NCBI GenBank assembly: GCA_020809705.1
Contig: CP085829.1
Location: 1,860,001 to 1,924,000, forward strand
DNA from: Calonectria ilicicola
Lineage: Eukaryota > Ascomycota > Sordariomycetes > Hypocreales > Nectriaceae
DNA: 64,000 nucleotides
Direction of reading: 5' to 3'
The notes beneath the pieces were generated by a model that worked only from the letters and a program-made list of their open reading frames with translations, was not told where the DNA came from and ran no database searches. How positions within the stretch are numbered: position 1 is the first letter of the stretch; every line of letters begins with the position of its first letter. Position numbers and translations under genes: made by a program. This document shows positions 25,574 to 40,268 of this stretch, piece after piece.

Positions 25574-28502
25574 AAAATATTATAATATATATAAATAATT
25601 TAAAGAAAAAAGAAAATATTAAATATAGATTTATAATATCTTATAGTAATTAATAATATAATTATAACTTTAAATAACTTAAGCTAATTAAAGTATTTAA
25701 TATTAAAGTTAAAAGTATATTTAAAACCTTTAAAAGAGCCTTTAAAATTATTCTTTATTTATTAAAAGTTTATATATATTTAAATAATATACTAATTATT
25801 AAAATAATAATAAGAAAATATATTAAATATTTATTAATTATTTAAATTTAAAATAAATCTTAAATATCTTAGGGGGTTCTTTATATTAAGAATTATACTT
25901 TATTATCTTTTTATAATTAGATCTTATTATAATAACTTTATTTATTATTATAAAAAATTTATTTATAAAAAGTATAAAAATTATTATTTTTATAAATAAT
26001 AAAAATCCTTAATATATATTCTTTATTATTATAAAATATTATTTTACTTATAATTAAAATTAATACCTTTAATATAAAAAAATAATATTTTATATAATAA
26101 AATTAGATTTTAATAAATTTATAAAATATATAATAAAAATAGATTTCTTTACAAAGATTTATTCTTACTAAATATAAAATAATATATTAACATAATTTAA
26201 TTTTCCTTAGTATCTTCTTTATATACCCTTTTTTTTAATATATTTTTTTTATTTAAATATTAATTTTTTTATATTTTTTTAATATATAATAATATATAAT
26301 AATCTATTAAAAAAGGCTATTTATTTTATATAAGAAAATAATAATAATATTAATAAATAATAAAAAATTATACTTTTAATATTTTAATATTAAATAAAAA
26401 GTTTAAAATAAAAATATAATAATAAATTATTAAATAAAAGAAGAAAAAAAACTAAGTATATAATAAAGAAGAAAAGAATTATATTATAAATATTAATATA
26501 TAACACTTTTATAACTTACTTAACTTATATATTCTAATCTTAATTAATTAAAAATACCTACCTTAGATTATAAAAAAGAAAGAAATATATAATACTTTAA
26601 AATATAATATTAGATATTTAGATAAATTAAATAGTTATTCTATTAGCTTAGTATATCTTTTTACTCTTATAAAAGGTTAATAGAGACTTTATACTTGTAA
26701 GATAAAAATATAATACATATATACATATATAAGTGAATTATATTTTAGTTAAGTTAGTTATATAGTTAAACTTAATTATATTTATTATTATTATAACTTT
26801 AAAGCTTCCTTTAAATTAAAGCCTACAATTTACTAAAATATCTTTTTTTATATTTATTATATTAATTTTTTAAAGTTTTTTTATTAAAATATAAGAAGAT
26901 TATAATAAAAATAAAGTTTAGCTTATTAAATACTTTTTAAAAAAGATTATTAAATAATATCTTTACTCTTATTATTTAATTTTTAAATATAATAAATTAT
27001 ATTTAAAAGATAAGCTTTTAATATATATTATATAAAATATAATATAAATTATTGAATTCCTTTTAAACTGTTTATAATTATATTTTAAATTATTTTTTTT
27101 AAAATATTATATGATAAATATACTTATTTATTTTTATTTTTTATATTCTTTCTTTATTTTATTAATAGTAGCTTATAATATTATTAATAAGTATTACAAT
27201 TAACTTTTGTAATACTTAAGGTATAAGATAAATAAAAGAATAAATAAATACACTTTATATATATTCAGCTAATATAAATAAAATAATATATAAAGCAATA
27301 ATTTATTAAAATAATCTAATATTTATAAAATCACTTAATCTTTCTTTTTACTTTCCTTTATATTATTATTAATTTTTTTTAATAAATTATAAACTCTAAC
27401 CTAGAGGGAGCTCTGAAGCTATAATAATAATAAATATAATTAAGTTTATTTATATAATTTATTTAATTAAAATATAATTAATTTTATAATAAAATTATCT
27501 TTATAAAAACTTAAATAATTATATTTAAAATAATTTCCCTTATTAAGATTATAAATCTTAATGTATATCCTTTATTATCTTTAATATAATATTATTTAAA
27601 TATTATATTTTTTATAATTAAAATTACTTATTTATTAAAAAATATATTAATAATACTTTTTATATATAATTATCTTTTATATTATATATTAAGTATTAAT
27701 TAAAGTTTATTAAAAATAAATTAAATATAAATCTTAAAATTAATTTTATAATTTATTAAAAAATAAAGTTTATTATATATAAGTTTTAAATATCTTATAT
27801 TTTTATTAATAATCTTAATATAAATAATTAAAAATTTATTAAAAAGGAATATTAAGCCTTAAGAAAAATAATATAAAATAATAATAGGTTTAGATTATTA
27901 TTATTTATATTTATAATTATTTAAAAATATTCTTATTTTATCTTAATAATATTTATTATTAAAAAATATTTTAATAATTTTATAAAAATCTTATTAAAAT
28001 ATTATTAAAAAATACTTTAAATAATTTTATAATAATTTTATAATAACTTTAAAATAATCTTATTAAAATATTATTTAAAATACTAAATAAAACTTTATAA
28101 TAACTTTATAATAATATAAAGGCTTATATATTAAAATATAGTAGAACCTTTATCTAATTATAGTTCTAGTTATATAGGTTTATATTAAAAGTATATACTA
28201 TATCCTATAATCTTCTAAATATATAATTATTAAGATTATAATAATAAGCTTTATTATTAAATAATTATAGTATTTTAAAAGGAAGGATTTAAATATATTT
28301 CTTACTTTAAATAATATATATTTTTAAAATTTTAATAAAACCTTTTATTATAAAGTATATTTATATATTATCTTTTTTAATAAAATCTCTTTATATTATT
28401 TTATAATTTATTTTTTATTAAAATAATTTAATTTTATTTATTTTAAAATAAATATTTAATTTTTTATTTTATTTAAATTTATATAAAATTAAATTTAATT
28501 TT

Positions 28503-29245
28503 AATAAATTATAAACTCTAATCTAAAAGAAGCTTTAAAACTATAATAATAATAAATATAATTAAATTTAATTATATAATTTATTTAATTAAAATATAAT
28601 TAACTTTATAATTAGATTATCTTTATAAAAACTTTAATAATTATATTTAAAATAATTTCCTTTATTAAAATTATAAATTCTAATATATATTTTTTATTAT
28701 CTTTAATATAATATTATTTAAATATTATATTTTTTATAATTAAAATTATTTATTTATTAAAAAATATATTAATAATACTTTTTATATATAATTATCTTTT
28801 ATATTATATATTAAATATTAATTAAAGTTTATTAAAAATAAATTAAATATAAATTTTAAAATTAATTTTATAATTTATTAAAAAATAAAATTTATTATAT
28901 ATAAATTTTAAATATTTTATATTTTTATTAATAATTTTAATATAAATAATTAAAAATTTATTTAAAAAGAATATTAAATTTTAAAAAAAAATATAAAAAT
29001 ATAATAAATTTAAATTTAAAAATCTAAATTTAAAAAAGAAGAGCTTTATAATAAATATTATTAATAATAAATACCAAAACTAGATAAATAAAATTTAAAG
29101 AGAAGTAAGGTTTATTTATAAAGATTAAGAGAGGTAATAAATAGATCTTGTATAGATTCTAAGATTAAGGAAAAGAAGGGGTTAGATAGTACTTATTTAA
29201 GTAATTAAAAGTGCTTTTTTTTATTTAATATTTAATAAAAATATA
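28503..29245 (-). repeat. family B repeat copy with partial flanking match
   Basis: Full-length-looking copy: AATAAATTATAAACTCTAATC start, GGGGTTAGATAGTACTTATT and AAGTAATTAAAAGTGCTTTT near the end. The strings AAATTTAATT occur on both sides, suggesting but not proving a short target duplication. A partial copy lies at 27375-27900. Confidence 0.6.
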
Positions 29246-29637
29246 ATTATTATAAAAATATAATTATTGTAAATTTAATTATTTATAATAATTAATTAAT
29301 TAAAATTATTTAAATTGTATTAATAAAAGGTTTTTTTTTTAATTTATTATTTAATTTTATATTTTATAATAAGAATATATTATTATAAATCTTTTATAAG
29401 AGATTATTTTTTAAAAATATCTTAAAATTATTTCTTTTTTTAAATAATAATTTACTTTTAATTAAAGTATAAAAAATATTATTTATAAAAAGATTTAAAT
29501 TAATCTTTTAATTAAATTATATTAAAAAAATAATATTAAATAATTATTTATTTTAAGTATTTATTTCTTTATTTTTTATTATAATATTTTAAAGGAAATC
29601 TTTTAATATTAATTAAGATATTTAAAACTAATAATTA

Positions 29638-30175
29638 TATTATCACTAAATATTAAATGAAAAAAAGCACTTTTAATTACTTAAATAGGTACTATCTAGC
29701 CCTCTCTTTTCCTTAACCTTAGTATATTTATCACTTTCTTTTACTTATTAACTTTCTTCTTTACTTTTAAATATTATAAATAAAAATTATTTATTTAAAA
29801 TCTTTTACATTTAATTATTATATTAATAATTATAAATATCTTTTATAAAGTTTATATTTTTTTTATATAAATTTTTAAATATAAATTTATTAAAAAAAAG
29901 TTTTAAAATAATTATATTTATTATTAATAATTTTTTATTATTTATATTAAATTTATTTTTAAAAAATATTTAAAATTTATATTTAATAAATTTTATTTTT
30001 TATAATATTATAAAATTAATAATATTGATTCTATTAAATATATATTACAAAAATCTATTTTTATTAAATTTTATTTAAAAATATATATATTAATTAAATA
30101 ATAATTATTTATAAAAAATATTATTAATATATTTTTTAATAAATAAGTAGATTTAATTATAAATAATATAATAAT
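29638..30175 (+). repeat. family B repeat, truncated where a LINE copy begins
   Basis: Has the usual GCACTTTTAATTACTTAAAT and TACTATCTAGCCCTC start but stops at 30175 where LINE-like sequence begins, without the AGCTCCCTCTAGG end. Confidence 0.5.
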
Positions 30176-32720
30176 ATAAATTTTTTAAAAAGAATATAAA
30201 AAATTCTTAGAAAATTTATAAAATAATTATATAAAAACTATCTTTAAGCTAGCTATTACTCTTTGATATTTAAAATAATAAAAATAATGATAATTTTTAA
30301 ATTTAATAAAAAAAATTTTTTTATTAAAATTATAAAAATTAATATTCTTATTTTTTTATATAAGAAAAGAATTAAAGAGATTAATTAAACACTACCTTAT
30401 ATACATAATAATCATAAAATAAATCTTATATTTATAATAATTTAGTACACTACCTAAAAGATTAATAATAAGCCTTATAATAGCTTTTATATATAATATT
30501 AAATAAGCTTAAAGAAATAAATAAAGAATTATACTTATTATACTCATTATTTAAAGTATATTTAATATAATACTAAAAAATAGATTTATATATAAACTTT
30601 ACTTATAAAGATAATTAATTTAAATTATATTATAAATTATCTTTTTTATAATAAATAAAATAATAAGAATTAAATTTTAAAATATAATAATCAAAACTAA
30701 ATTATTTAAATATAAACTTTTATAAGGATCTTTTATATTATTAATCCTTTCTTATTATATATAAAGTTAATTTATAAATTTAAATAATTAAATCTCTTTA
30801 AAAAATTAAAATAAATCTACCTTAACATTACTAAATATAGTAAATATATAAATAATATAATAATTCTTTAAATTGGTAATAATTTATATTAAATAATCTA
30901 AAATATTATATATAATTTAAATAAATTTATTAAATAAGATAAAAATAATCTTATTATTTTTAATTTAAATAAAATAAAAATTGTATATTTTAATTATAAA
31001 TAAAATAATAATATTAATTTATTAATATTTTATAAAAATATATTAAAAAATAGTTAATAAAATACTTTATTAATTAAGTATTTAACTAAATTATAAAAGT
31101 TTAATATTAAAGATTTATAATTTATATATATTATTTTAATAAAGGCTATTTACTTATTTATAGAATAAAATATAATATATTTAAAAAACTAAATTATAAA
31201 GCTTTTAAACTTTAAAGAATTATATACTTTACTTTTAAAATACTATATTTTAAATTCTTTTACTCTTTCTCTTTTACTTATTCTCTTTAAAATTTATTTA
31301 AGAAAAATATTATAAAGCTTTTTTTTCAAATAATTAAAACAAGTTTTATTTTAGAATATTATAATATATATAAATAATTTAAAAAAAGAGAAGATATTAA
31401 ATATAGATTTATAATATACTATAATAATTAATAATATAATTATAATTTTAAATAGTTTAGATTAATTAAGGTATTTAATATTAAAGTAAAAGATATATTT
31501 AAAAACTTTAAAAAACCTTTTAAAATTATTTTTTATATATTAAATATTTATATATATTTAAATAATATATTAATAATTAAAATAATAAATAAGAAACTAT
31601 TTAAATTATTATAATGTATATTTCTAGAATATTAAGAGTTAATAAAAATATATAAATAAATAATAATAAAATAATATTTAAAATATATAAATATTCTAAA
31701 TAATAAGCTTATTAATAAGCTTATAAAGAAAAAAATAAAAGTAATTATAAAAAATCTAATTTTAATATTTATTTATATTAAAAAAATAATTAAAAAAAAT
31801 TAATAAAAAGATTTATAAAATAATAATAAAAAAATATATTAAATATTTATTAATTATTTAAATTTAAAGTAAGCTTTAAATATTTTAAAAAAAAATTTAT
31901 ATTAAAAGTTATACTTTATTACCTTTTTATAATTAAATTATATTATAATAATTTTATTTATTATTATAAAAAATTTAATTATAAAAAATATAAAAACTAT
32001 TATTTTTATAAATAATAAAAATCTTTAATATATATTTTATATTATTATAAAATATTAATTAAATTATATTTAAAATTAATATTTTTAATATAAAAAATAA
32101 TATTTTATATAATAAAATTAAATTTCTTTATAAAGATCTATTTTTACTAATTATAAAATAATAATATATTAATATAATTTAATTTTTTTAATATTTTCTT
32201 TATATTTTCTCTTTTTTATTATATTTTTTATATTTAAATATTATTTTTAATTCTTTTTATTTTTTATCTTTTATTTTTATTTTTATAAATATATAATAAT
32301 ATACTTATAAAGATTATTTATTTTATATAAAAAAATAATAATAATATTAATAAATAATAAAAAATTATATTTTTAATATTTTAATATTAAATAAAAATTT
32401 TAAAATAAAAATATAATAATAAATTATTAAATAAAAAATTAAAAAAGAATAAAATATAAAATAAAAAAAAACTATATTATAAATATTTATATATAATACT
32501 TTTATATCTAGCTTATATACTATAACCTCTAACCAATCAAAACTATCTACTTTAAACTTTAAAAAAGAAAATAATATATAATATTCTAAGTATAATATTA
32601 AATATTTAAATAGATTAGATAGTTATCTTACTAGCCTAGTATATCTTTTTAGTTTTATAGAAGATTAGCAGAGACTTTATGTTTATAAGATAGAAATATA
32701 ACACACACACACATACATAT
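30176..32720 (+). mobile_element. second LINE copy (5' truncated, RIP-dead)
   Basis: Collinear with 22580-26735 but lacking both family A insertions, so it supplies the empty sites. Ends with the same tail: TATATCTTTTTAGTTTTATA, GATTAGCAGAGACTTTATG, then an (AC)n run at 32700-32716. The 5' truncation is typical of LINE insertion. Confidence 0.6.
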
Positions 32721-35059
32721 AACTAAAACTAATTTTTTAGTTTTTAGTTTAATTTTAGTTACTAATTTAATTATTAATTAATAAATTATAAATAATATAA
32801 AAATAAATATTATAATTTAATTTAAAAATTATTTAAAAATAACTTAAAATAAATATTTTAATAAATTATAAGCTCTAACTTAAAAAAAGCTCCAAAATCA
32901 CAATAATAATAAATATAATTAAATTTAACTATATAATTTACCTAACTAAAATACAATTAACTTTATAATAAGATTGCCCTTATAAAAACTTAAATAGTTA
33001 TACTTAAGATAGATTCTCTTACCAAGATTATAAATCCTAATATACATCCTTCATCACCTTCAATACAATATCTAATCATAGATTATTAGTTAAACTTAAA
33101 AGTAAAGGATAATTACGGCTTATTATTTAAGCGCTATATCTTTTATAATCAAAACCATTTATTTACTAAGAGGTATATTAATAGCACTTTTTACATGTGT
33201 TAAAATAAATATAACAATATAATTAAATAAATAATAAAAATAATTAAAATAATTTAAAATAAATATAATAATATAATTTTAAAAAATACTTAATAAAATT
33301 AAAAATATATATAATAATATAATTTAAAAATAATAGAAAATATATATAATAATATAATTTAAAAAAAAGCTATACAATATATTTACTTTAATTTATTTTC
33401 ACTAAATAATTTAAAATTTAAACTATTTATATCACTATAATCCTAGCTTTTTAATAAAATTAACTGCCTAACTATTTCTTTAGAAAGCTTATTTCTATTT
33501 TTAGAAATAATATTATTTCTTATAGAAAAAATACTTTCTATAGTAGTAGATGTAGTAGGAATAGCTAAATAACGTCTAGTTAAAATACTTAAAATAGGAA
33601 ATCTAGGGTAATTAGTTTCCTAATATTTAAGTATATTAATCTAAAAAAATATGAATATAAAATAATATAAAATAAAATAAAATAAAATAAAAGTTCTAAC
33701 CTTTGGATTTAATAGTTTTTTATTTAAATATATAATATATTCTTCTTTAAGGTTTAAATTCCTTATATATAATTCTTTTTTAGAATTAAAACTAGACCTT
33801 GAATTAGAAGGATTTTTATTATATATATCCTCATTTAATTTATTAAAAAATAAATTATAATTAGAAGCTTCTTAGTTTTTTTCTAATTTTACTTTATTTT
33901 AAATTAGTCTTTTTATAATAAAAAAAATATATAAATAACTAACCAATTAAATTTAATTTTAAATAAAATTAAAATATTTTTATTTATATCTAAATAATAA
34001 TATAATAATCCATTTTCTTGAAAATAAATTAATTTAAATCTAGGGTTTAATATAATAGCTAGTATAAAAGGCTTATATTTCCTTATATTTAAAAAGTTTA
34101 ACTTTTTAGGAAAATATTTTTCTAACTTTTTTAAACCTTTTATTATAGCATTATAATAAATTTTATAAAAATCCTATATTATATAATTAATAATTTAATC
34201 TTTAATAAATAAAACTTTAAAAAAAAACTTATTAAATTAGGTTTTTTAGATTTTTCTAAAAATTTATCTTTTAAATTATTTAACTTTTTATATATTTGAT
34301 ATATATATAATAAGCCTTTAAATAAAGTTATATAAACTTACCCTTATAATTTAATGAATGGTTTTGAAAAAACTTTAAAAATAACCTCTAAATCTTTTAA
34401 AGCTAGCCATTCTATATTAGAAAAAACTAGTTTTTTTAGATTATTATTAGAAGTATTTTTAATAATATAATTAATAGGCTCTTTTAATAAAAGGGCTATA
34501 TTAATTATATTATAAGTTAAATTCTATTTAGTAGAATTATTTATTTTAATTAGCTTTTTTTTAATATTTAAAATATATATAATATAAAAAAACTTACTTA
34601 AAGAAATAATTTTTTTATTAAAAGAATTAAAAAGTTCTTCTTTTTTATATTTTTCTATTCCTTCTTTTAATAGTTTTTTTCTTCTTATATATATTTAGTA
34701 AAATTAGCTAATTATTTTAATTAATTAATAAGAGCTAAAAAAAATTAATAAAATATATATTAATATTTTCTTTTTTAAATAAAACTTACTATTAATATTT
34801 ATTTATTCTATTTCTTCTAATTCTAAATTTTCTATAAAAATTAAATTTAAATAATTAGATAATTTAATTTTTATAAAATTAGAAGAAGTAAATTCTTTTA
34901 ATATATCTTAAACTATTATATTTAAAATATGATAAATATAACAAATATTATTTATAAAATCTATATTAAAGTTATTTTTATAAATAGCCTTAAATATATT
35001 TATAAATAAATTATTATTAGTTGTATTATCTCTAGTAATATTATAAATAAATAAATTAG

Positions 35060-35191
35060 TTATAATTAAAATAAATAGATTATATATATATATATATATT
35101 TAAATAAATAGATTATATATATATATATATATATTTAAATAAATAGATTATATATATATATATATATTTAAATAAATAAATTATATATATA
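35060..35191. repeat. short tandem array (AAATAAATAGATTA plus TA run), about 4 units
   Basis: Units of roughly 33-36 bases, each TTTAAATAAATAGATTA followed by a TA run of variable length. The nested hAT inserted into the last TA run, and the array's end continues at 39297. Confidence 0.8.
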
Positions 35192-38100
35192 CAGGGTTGT
35201 GATTTTAGTTAGTAATTTTTAGTAATTACTAAAACTAATTTAGTATTACTAACTAATTACTAAATATTTTAATAATTATTAATTACTAATTATTAATTTA
35301 TATATTAAAATTATTGCAAAAAAAAATATAATAATTAAATATAATAATTAAATAAAATAATTAAATAAAATATATTAAAAATAAATATAATACATTATAT
35401 TAAAATAATTAAATAAAATATAACAAAATGTATAAAAATAAATATAATAAATTATATTAAAATAATTAAATAAAATAATTAAATAAAATAATTAAATAAA
35501 ATAATTAAATAAAATAATTAAATAAAATAATTAAATAAAATAATTAAATAAAAATAATTAAAATTAATATAAATATAAATTATTATAATAATTAAAAAAA
35601 TATATATAATAAAAATAAAAAATTGATTTATAATAAAAATTAAAAATTAATTTATAATAAAAATTAAAAATTAATTTATAATAAAAATTAAAAATAATTT
35701 ATAATAAAAATTAAAATTAATTTATAATAAAAGTTAAAATTGATTTATAATTAAAATAATAATAATACTTAAATATATATTTCTTTTTTCTTTCTTCTTT
35801 TCTTTTTATATTTAAATATATATTATAATATTATATTTTATTATATTATTATATTTTTTATTATTCTTTTAAAAATGGATTTTAATAGTCATTATAATCT
35901 GAATTTAAATATTTCTAAATCTAATATTAATGCTTTTTCTTTTAAAATAGGAAATAATTCCTTTTTAAAAGAAAATAGTATATTTAATTTAAAAATTATA
36001 TCTAATAATTCTATTAAAAATAGAGATTTAATTTCTAAAATCTATATTTTTTAAAATAAATTATTTACTAAAGCTATTTTACCTAAAGAGTCTAATAAAG
36101 AAGAAGTATAATATATTAAATATATATTATAAGTTTTTTTTTTAATTTTCTTTTTAAAAAAATATATATATATATTAATTTTTATTTTTAGGTATAATTA
36201 TTTTAAGGTTAAAAAAGCTAAAGGTTTTTAATCTTTTAATTTTATAAGATATTATAAATTTAAACATTTTAAAATTACTTATAATAAAAAAATATAATTA
36301 ATCAAAAAAAGAAGTAAGTATTTTTCTTTTTAAAAAAAACTATATATAAATTTATTAATTCTTTTTTTAAAAAATAATATTCTAAAATTAATAGATTTTT
36401 TCAATATTACTAATAAAAAACTTAAATCTAATATTAATTTTTTTTAAGAAGAAGAAGCTTATAAAAAGATATTATTTTTTATAATTAAAAATAATTTATT
36501 TTTTTATATTCTTAATTCTTTTAATTTTTAAGACTTATTATTTTATTATAATAAGTAAGTATAAAAACTTATAATAATATATATATAATAACTTTTTTTA
36601 AAGCTAGTCCTATTATTAATAAATGGAAAATTAAAGATATTTTAAATAATATCTTTAATTTTAGTTTATTAGAATTTAATAAATTATTAGAAAATTATAT
36701 ATTAAATTTAAGGACTTTTTTCTTAATATTTAATATATGGACTTTTAATAATTAAAATAGTTATTTAAGTATAATTATTATTTTTATTAATAATATTTTT
36801 ATTTTAAATTATAAGCTTATTAGTATATTTTTTATAATTATATTAATTATTTTATATTTATTAATATTTACATTTAATTTTAGCTTTTAATAAATTAATT
36901 AATATTTATATTAGAATTAATATATATAAAGAATTTTAAAATATTTTAGAATTATATTTAAGTTTAAATATTAGTTATATTTTTAAATACGTTTTTTTTA
37001 ATTATTCTATATTATAATTAATATATTAATTTTTTTTAGTATTATTAAAGATAATGCAGTTAATAATAATACTTTTATAAATTCTTTTAAAGAAAATTAT
37101 TATTTATTTTACAAAAAGTAATTTAATAATAATATAAGATGTATTTCTTATATTATTAATTTAATTACTTAAGATATTTTAAAAGAATATATTTTTATTA
37201 AAAATATAGAAGATTTATTATTTAAATATATAAATATTAATATTTTATTTTTAAATAATAATAAATCTATAAAAATAAAAGATTATTATTTTAATAGTAA
37301 GTTTTTTTATTATATAAATATATTATATAAAATATTAATTTTTAAATAGCTATTATAAGTTGAATTTGTGAAATTTTAGTTTTAATTAAATATATAATTA
37401 AAAATATAATATTATTAAAAGAAGAAATTAATAAATGTAAAAAAGATAATAAATCTTTTATAAAAAAAAATTATTCTTTTAAATAATTTTTTTTAATATA
37501 TATATATATATAATTAATAATATTATAGATAATAGTATTAGATAGAATTCTATATTTTATATATTAAAAGCAATTTTAGAGTTAAAATTAGCTTTTTATT
37601 ATATTTATAATAATATAAATAATAATAAATATAAAAAAATATTTGATTTTTTATTTTTTTACTTTTTATTAAATTATTTACTAATTTAATTAGATTTTTT
37701 TAAATAAAATAGAATAGGATTTTTAGAGGAATTAAAAGAGCTATTTTAAGTTTTTTTAAAACCTTCTATTAAATTATAAGGTTAAATTTATATTATTATT
37801 TTAGAAGGTTTATTATATATTTATAAAATATATAATAAATTAAATTAAAAAAAGAATTATATTCTTTTTATATTTAAAAAATAAATAATTAGTAAGTTTA
37901 TTTCTTTTATTATTAACTATATATTAATTAATATATTAGATTTTATTTTATAATAGCTATATTAAAGTTATAGATATAGATTTAAATAAGCTAGAAAAAT
38001 ATTTTCCTTTTAAATTTAATAATAAATCTATATTTAATTATAAACCTTATTTTTTTAATATTATTTTAAATCTTAAATTTAAATTAATATATTTTAAAGA

Positions 38101-39296
38101 AAAAGATTTATTATATTTTTATTTAAATATTTAATAAGATATTATTAATTTATTTAAAATTAAATATTATAAGTAAGTTATTTTTAATTTATATATATAG
38201 TATTTATATTAACTTTTATTAGTTTAAAAGTTAAAAGAGGATATATAATAAATAAATTAATTTTAAATATTAGTTTTAATAAATTAAGGGATAAAAATAA
38301 TATTAATTAAAATATTAATATTATTAATAATAATGATTTTTTTAATAAAAATGTTTTTATAGGTAATAATTCTAAAGAAGATGAATATATTATTTATTTA
38401 AATGAATCTTGTGTTTTTAAAAAGGTTAGTTTTATTATATTAAAATTAATCTTAATTTAGAAGAAATTAAGATTTTAGAATATTAGAAAACTAATATATT
38501 TAGATTTCTAAATTTAGCTATTTTAGCTAAAGAATATTTAATTATTCTAATTATATCAGCTGCTATAAAAAGTACTTTTTCTATTGGTAATAATATTATT
38601 ACTAAGCTTAGAAATCATTTAAATCCTAATATTATAAAGTAAATTATTTTATTAAAAAGTTGGAATAAATCTTATAAAGATTTAGAAGTTAAAAGAGAAG
38701 AAATTAAACCTGATTCTTAGTATATATTTTTTTTAATATATTTTATTCTATTTTTTAATATATTTTATTATTTATTTTAATATATTTTAATATATTTTAT
38801 TATATTAATTTTATTAATTTTATTAATTTTATTAATTTTATTAATTTTATTAATTTTATTAATTTTATTAATTTTATTAATTTTATTAATTTTATTAATT
38901 TTATTAATTTTATTAATTTTATTAATTTTATTAATTTTATTAATTTTATTAATTTTATTAATTTTATTAATTTTATTAATTTTATTAATTTTATTAATTT
39001 TATTAATTTTATTAATTTTATTAATTTTATTAATTTTATTGATTTTATTAATTTTATTGATTTTATTAATTTTATTGATTTTATTAATTTTATTGATTTT
39101 ATTAATTTTATTGATTTTATTAATTTTATTGATTTTATTAATTTTATTGATTATATTTTATTATATTTATTTTAATATATTTTATATTAATTAGTTAGTT
39201 AAATACTAACTAATTACTAAAAAAAATTACTAATTACTAACTAATTACTAAAAAATTAGTTTTAGTATTTACTAACTAACTAAAATCACAACCCTG
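35192..39296 (+). mobile_element. complete nested hAT transposon with terminal inverted repeats
   Basis: Left end CAGGGTTGTGATTTTAGTTA and right end AACTAAAATCACAACCCTG are near-perfect inverted repeats. TATATATA stands on both sides (35184-35191, 39297-39304), consistent with the 8-bp hAT duplication but also with the TA-repeat target. Plus-strand coding remnants start at an ATG at 35876; a BED-like finger (FNFIRHYKFKH) lies near 36230-36290; the dimerisation region near 38490-38720 reads ISAAIKSTFSIGNNI, RNHLNP, ILLKSWN. Frames are broken by TAA/TAG. The C-terminal motif differs from copies 1 and 2, so it is another family with shared ends. Length 4105 bases. Confidence 0.82.
38803..39153 (+). 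repeat. 9-bp minisatellite (TTTTATTAA)n, about 39 copies
   Basis: Located inside the nested hAT between the transposase end and the right terminus. The first 26 or so units are uniform. From about 39038 on, units alternate TTTTATTAA and TTTTATTGA, giving an 18-bp higher-order period. Likely expanded by slippage. Confidence 0.9.
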
Positions 39297-39528
39297 TATA
39301 TATATATATATTTAAATAAATAAAAATACTTACCTAAAGATATTTTTTAAAGTTAAATTAAGATATATAATTAAAGAATTAAAAAATTCTTTATATGTAT
39401 AAATTCTAATATAACTTTTAATTAATTTATTAAAATCTAAAAAAATATATATATTAGTATATTTAAATTAAACTAAATTATAATTTAATTAAAAATAATA
39501 ATTACCTATTAACTTATATTCTAATTTA

Positions 39529-40268
39529 TAATAATTATATTATTATTAAATATTAAATGGAAAAAAAGCACTTTTAATTACTTAAATAGATACTATCTAG
39601 CCCTCTGTTTTCCTTAACCTTAGTATATTTATCACCTACTTTAGCCTCTTAACTTCCTCCTTTAATTTTAAAGATTATAAATAAAAATTACTTTATTTAA
39701 AATCTTTTATATTTAATTATTATATTAATAATTATAAATATTTATTATAAAATTTATATTTTCTTTTTTAAGTTTTTAAATTTAAATTTATTATATTTTT
39801 ATATTATTTTTTAAAAATAATTAAATTTTTTTAATAAAATTTTTATTATTTATATAAAATTTATTTTTTATAATATTATAAGATTAATAATTTTAATTTT
39901 ATTATATATATAATAAAGAAATTAATTTTTATTAAATTTTTTTAATAATAAATATATTAATTAAATAATAATTATTTATAAAAATATTATTAATATATTT
40001 TTTAATATTTAAATAATTTAAATTATAGTTTTAAAGAATATAATATTTAAATAATATTATATTAAAAATAATAAAAAATATATATTAGGATTTATAATCT
40101 TAATAAGGGAAGTTATTTTAAGTATAATTATTTAAGTTTTTATAAAAGTAATCTTATTATAAAGTTAATTATATCTTAGTTAAATAAATTATATAATTAA
40201 ATTTAATTATATTTGTTACTATTATAGCTTTAAAGCTCCCTCTAAATTAAAGCCTACAATTTACCAAA
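39529..40268 (+). mobile_element. family B element inserted in hAT copy 1, 13-bp target-site duplication
   Basis: Flanked by ATATTCTAATTTA at 39516-39528 and 40269-40281. The sister hAT copy has the undisturbed site once (45256-45268, ATATTCTAAATTA). The 740-base insert starts TAATAATTATATTATTATT and ends GCCTACAATTTACCAAA. This defines the ends of family B and shows it is mobile. A 13-bp duplication suggests LINE-type integration. Confidence 0.8.

Larger units (their letters stand above)
20090..26735 (+). mobile_element. RIP-dead LINE (Tad/I-like) carrying two family A insertions
   Basis: Near 22610-22790 one frame, full of TAA/TAG at former Gln/Trp codons, reads like the entry of a non-LTR reverse transcriptase: YKSYF, HYPLIFK, VIVILKTN, then a position matching RPI.LL.TIGK. 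A second degraded copy (30176-32720) has the same order without the two insertions. At the 3' end, 26640-26735 holds a TATATCTTTTTACTCTTATA tail followed by an AC/AT-rich simple repeat, typical of LINE 3' ends. The 5' limit is uncertain. No copy can make protein. Tad-like assignment rests on motif order only. Confidence 0.55.

Noticed and set aside
38803..39153. CRISPR-like array
   Set aside because: It is a pure short tandem repeat with no spacers, in a fungal genome.
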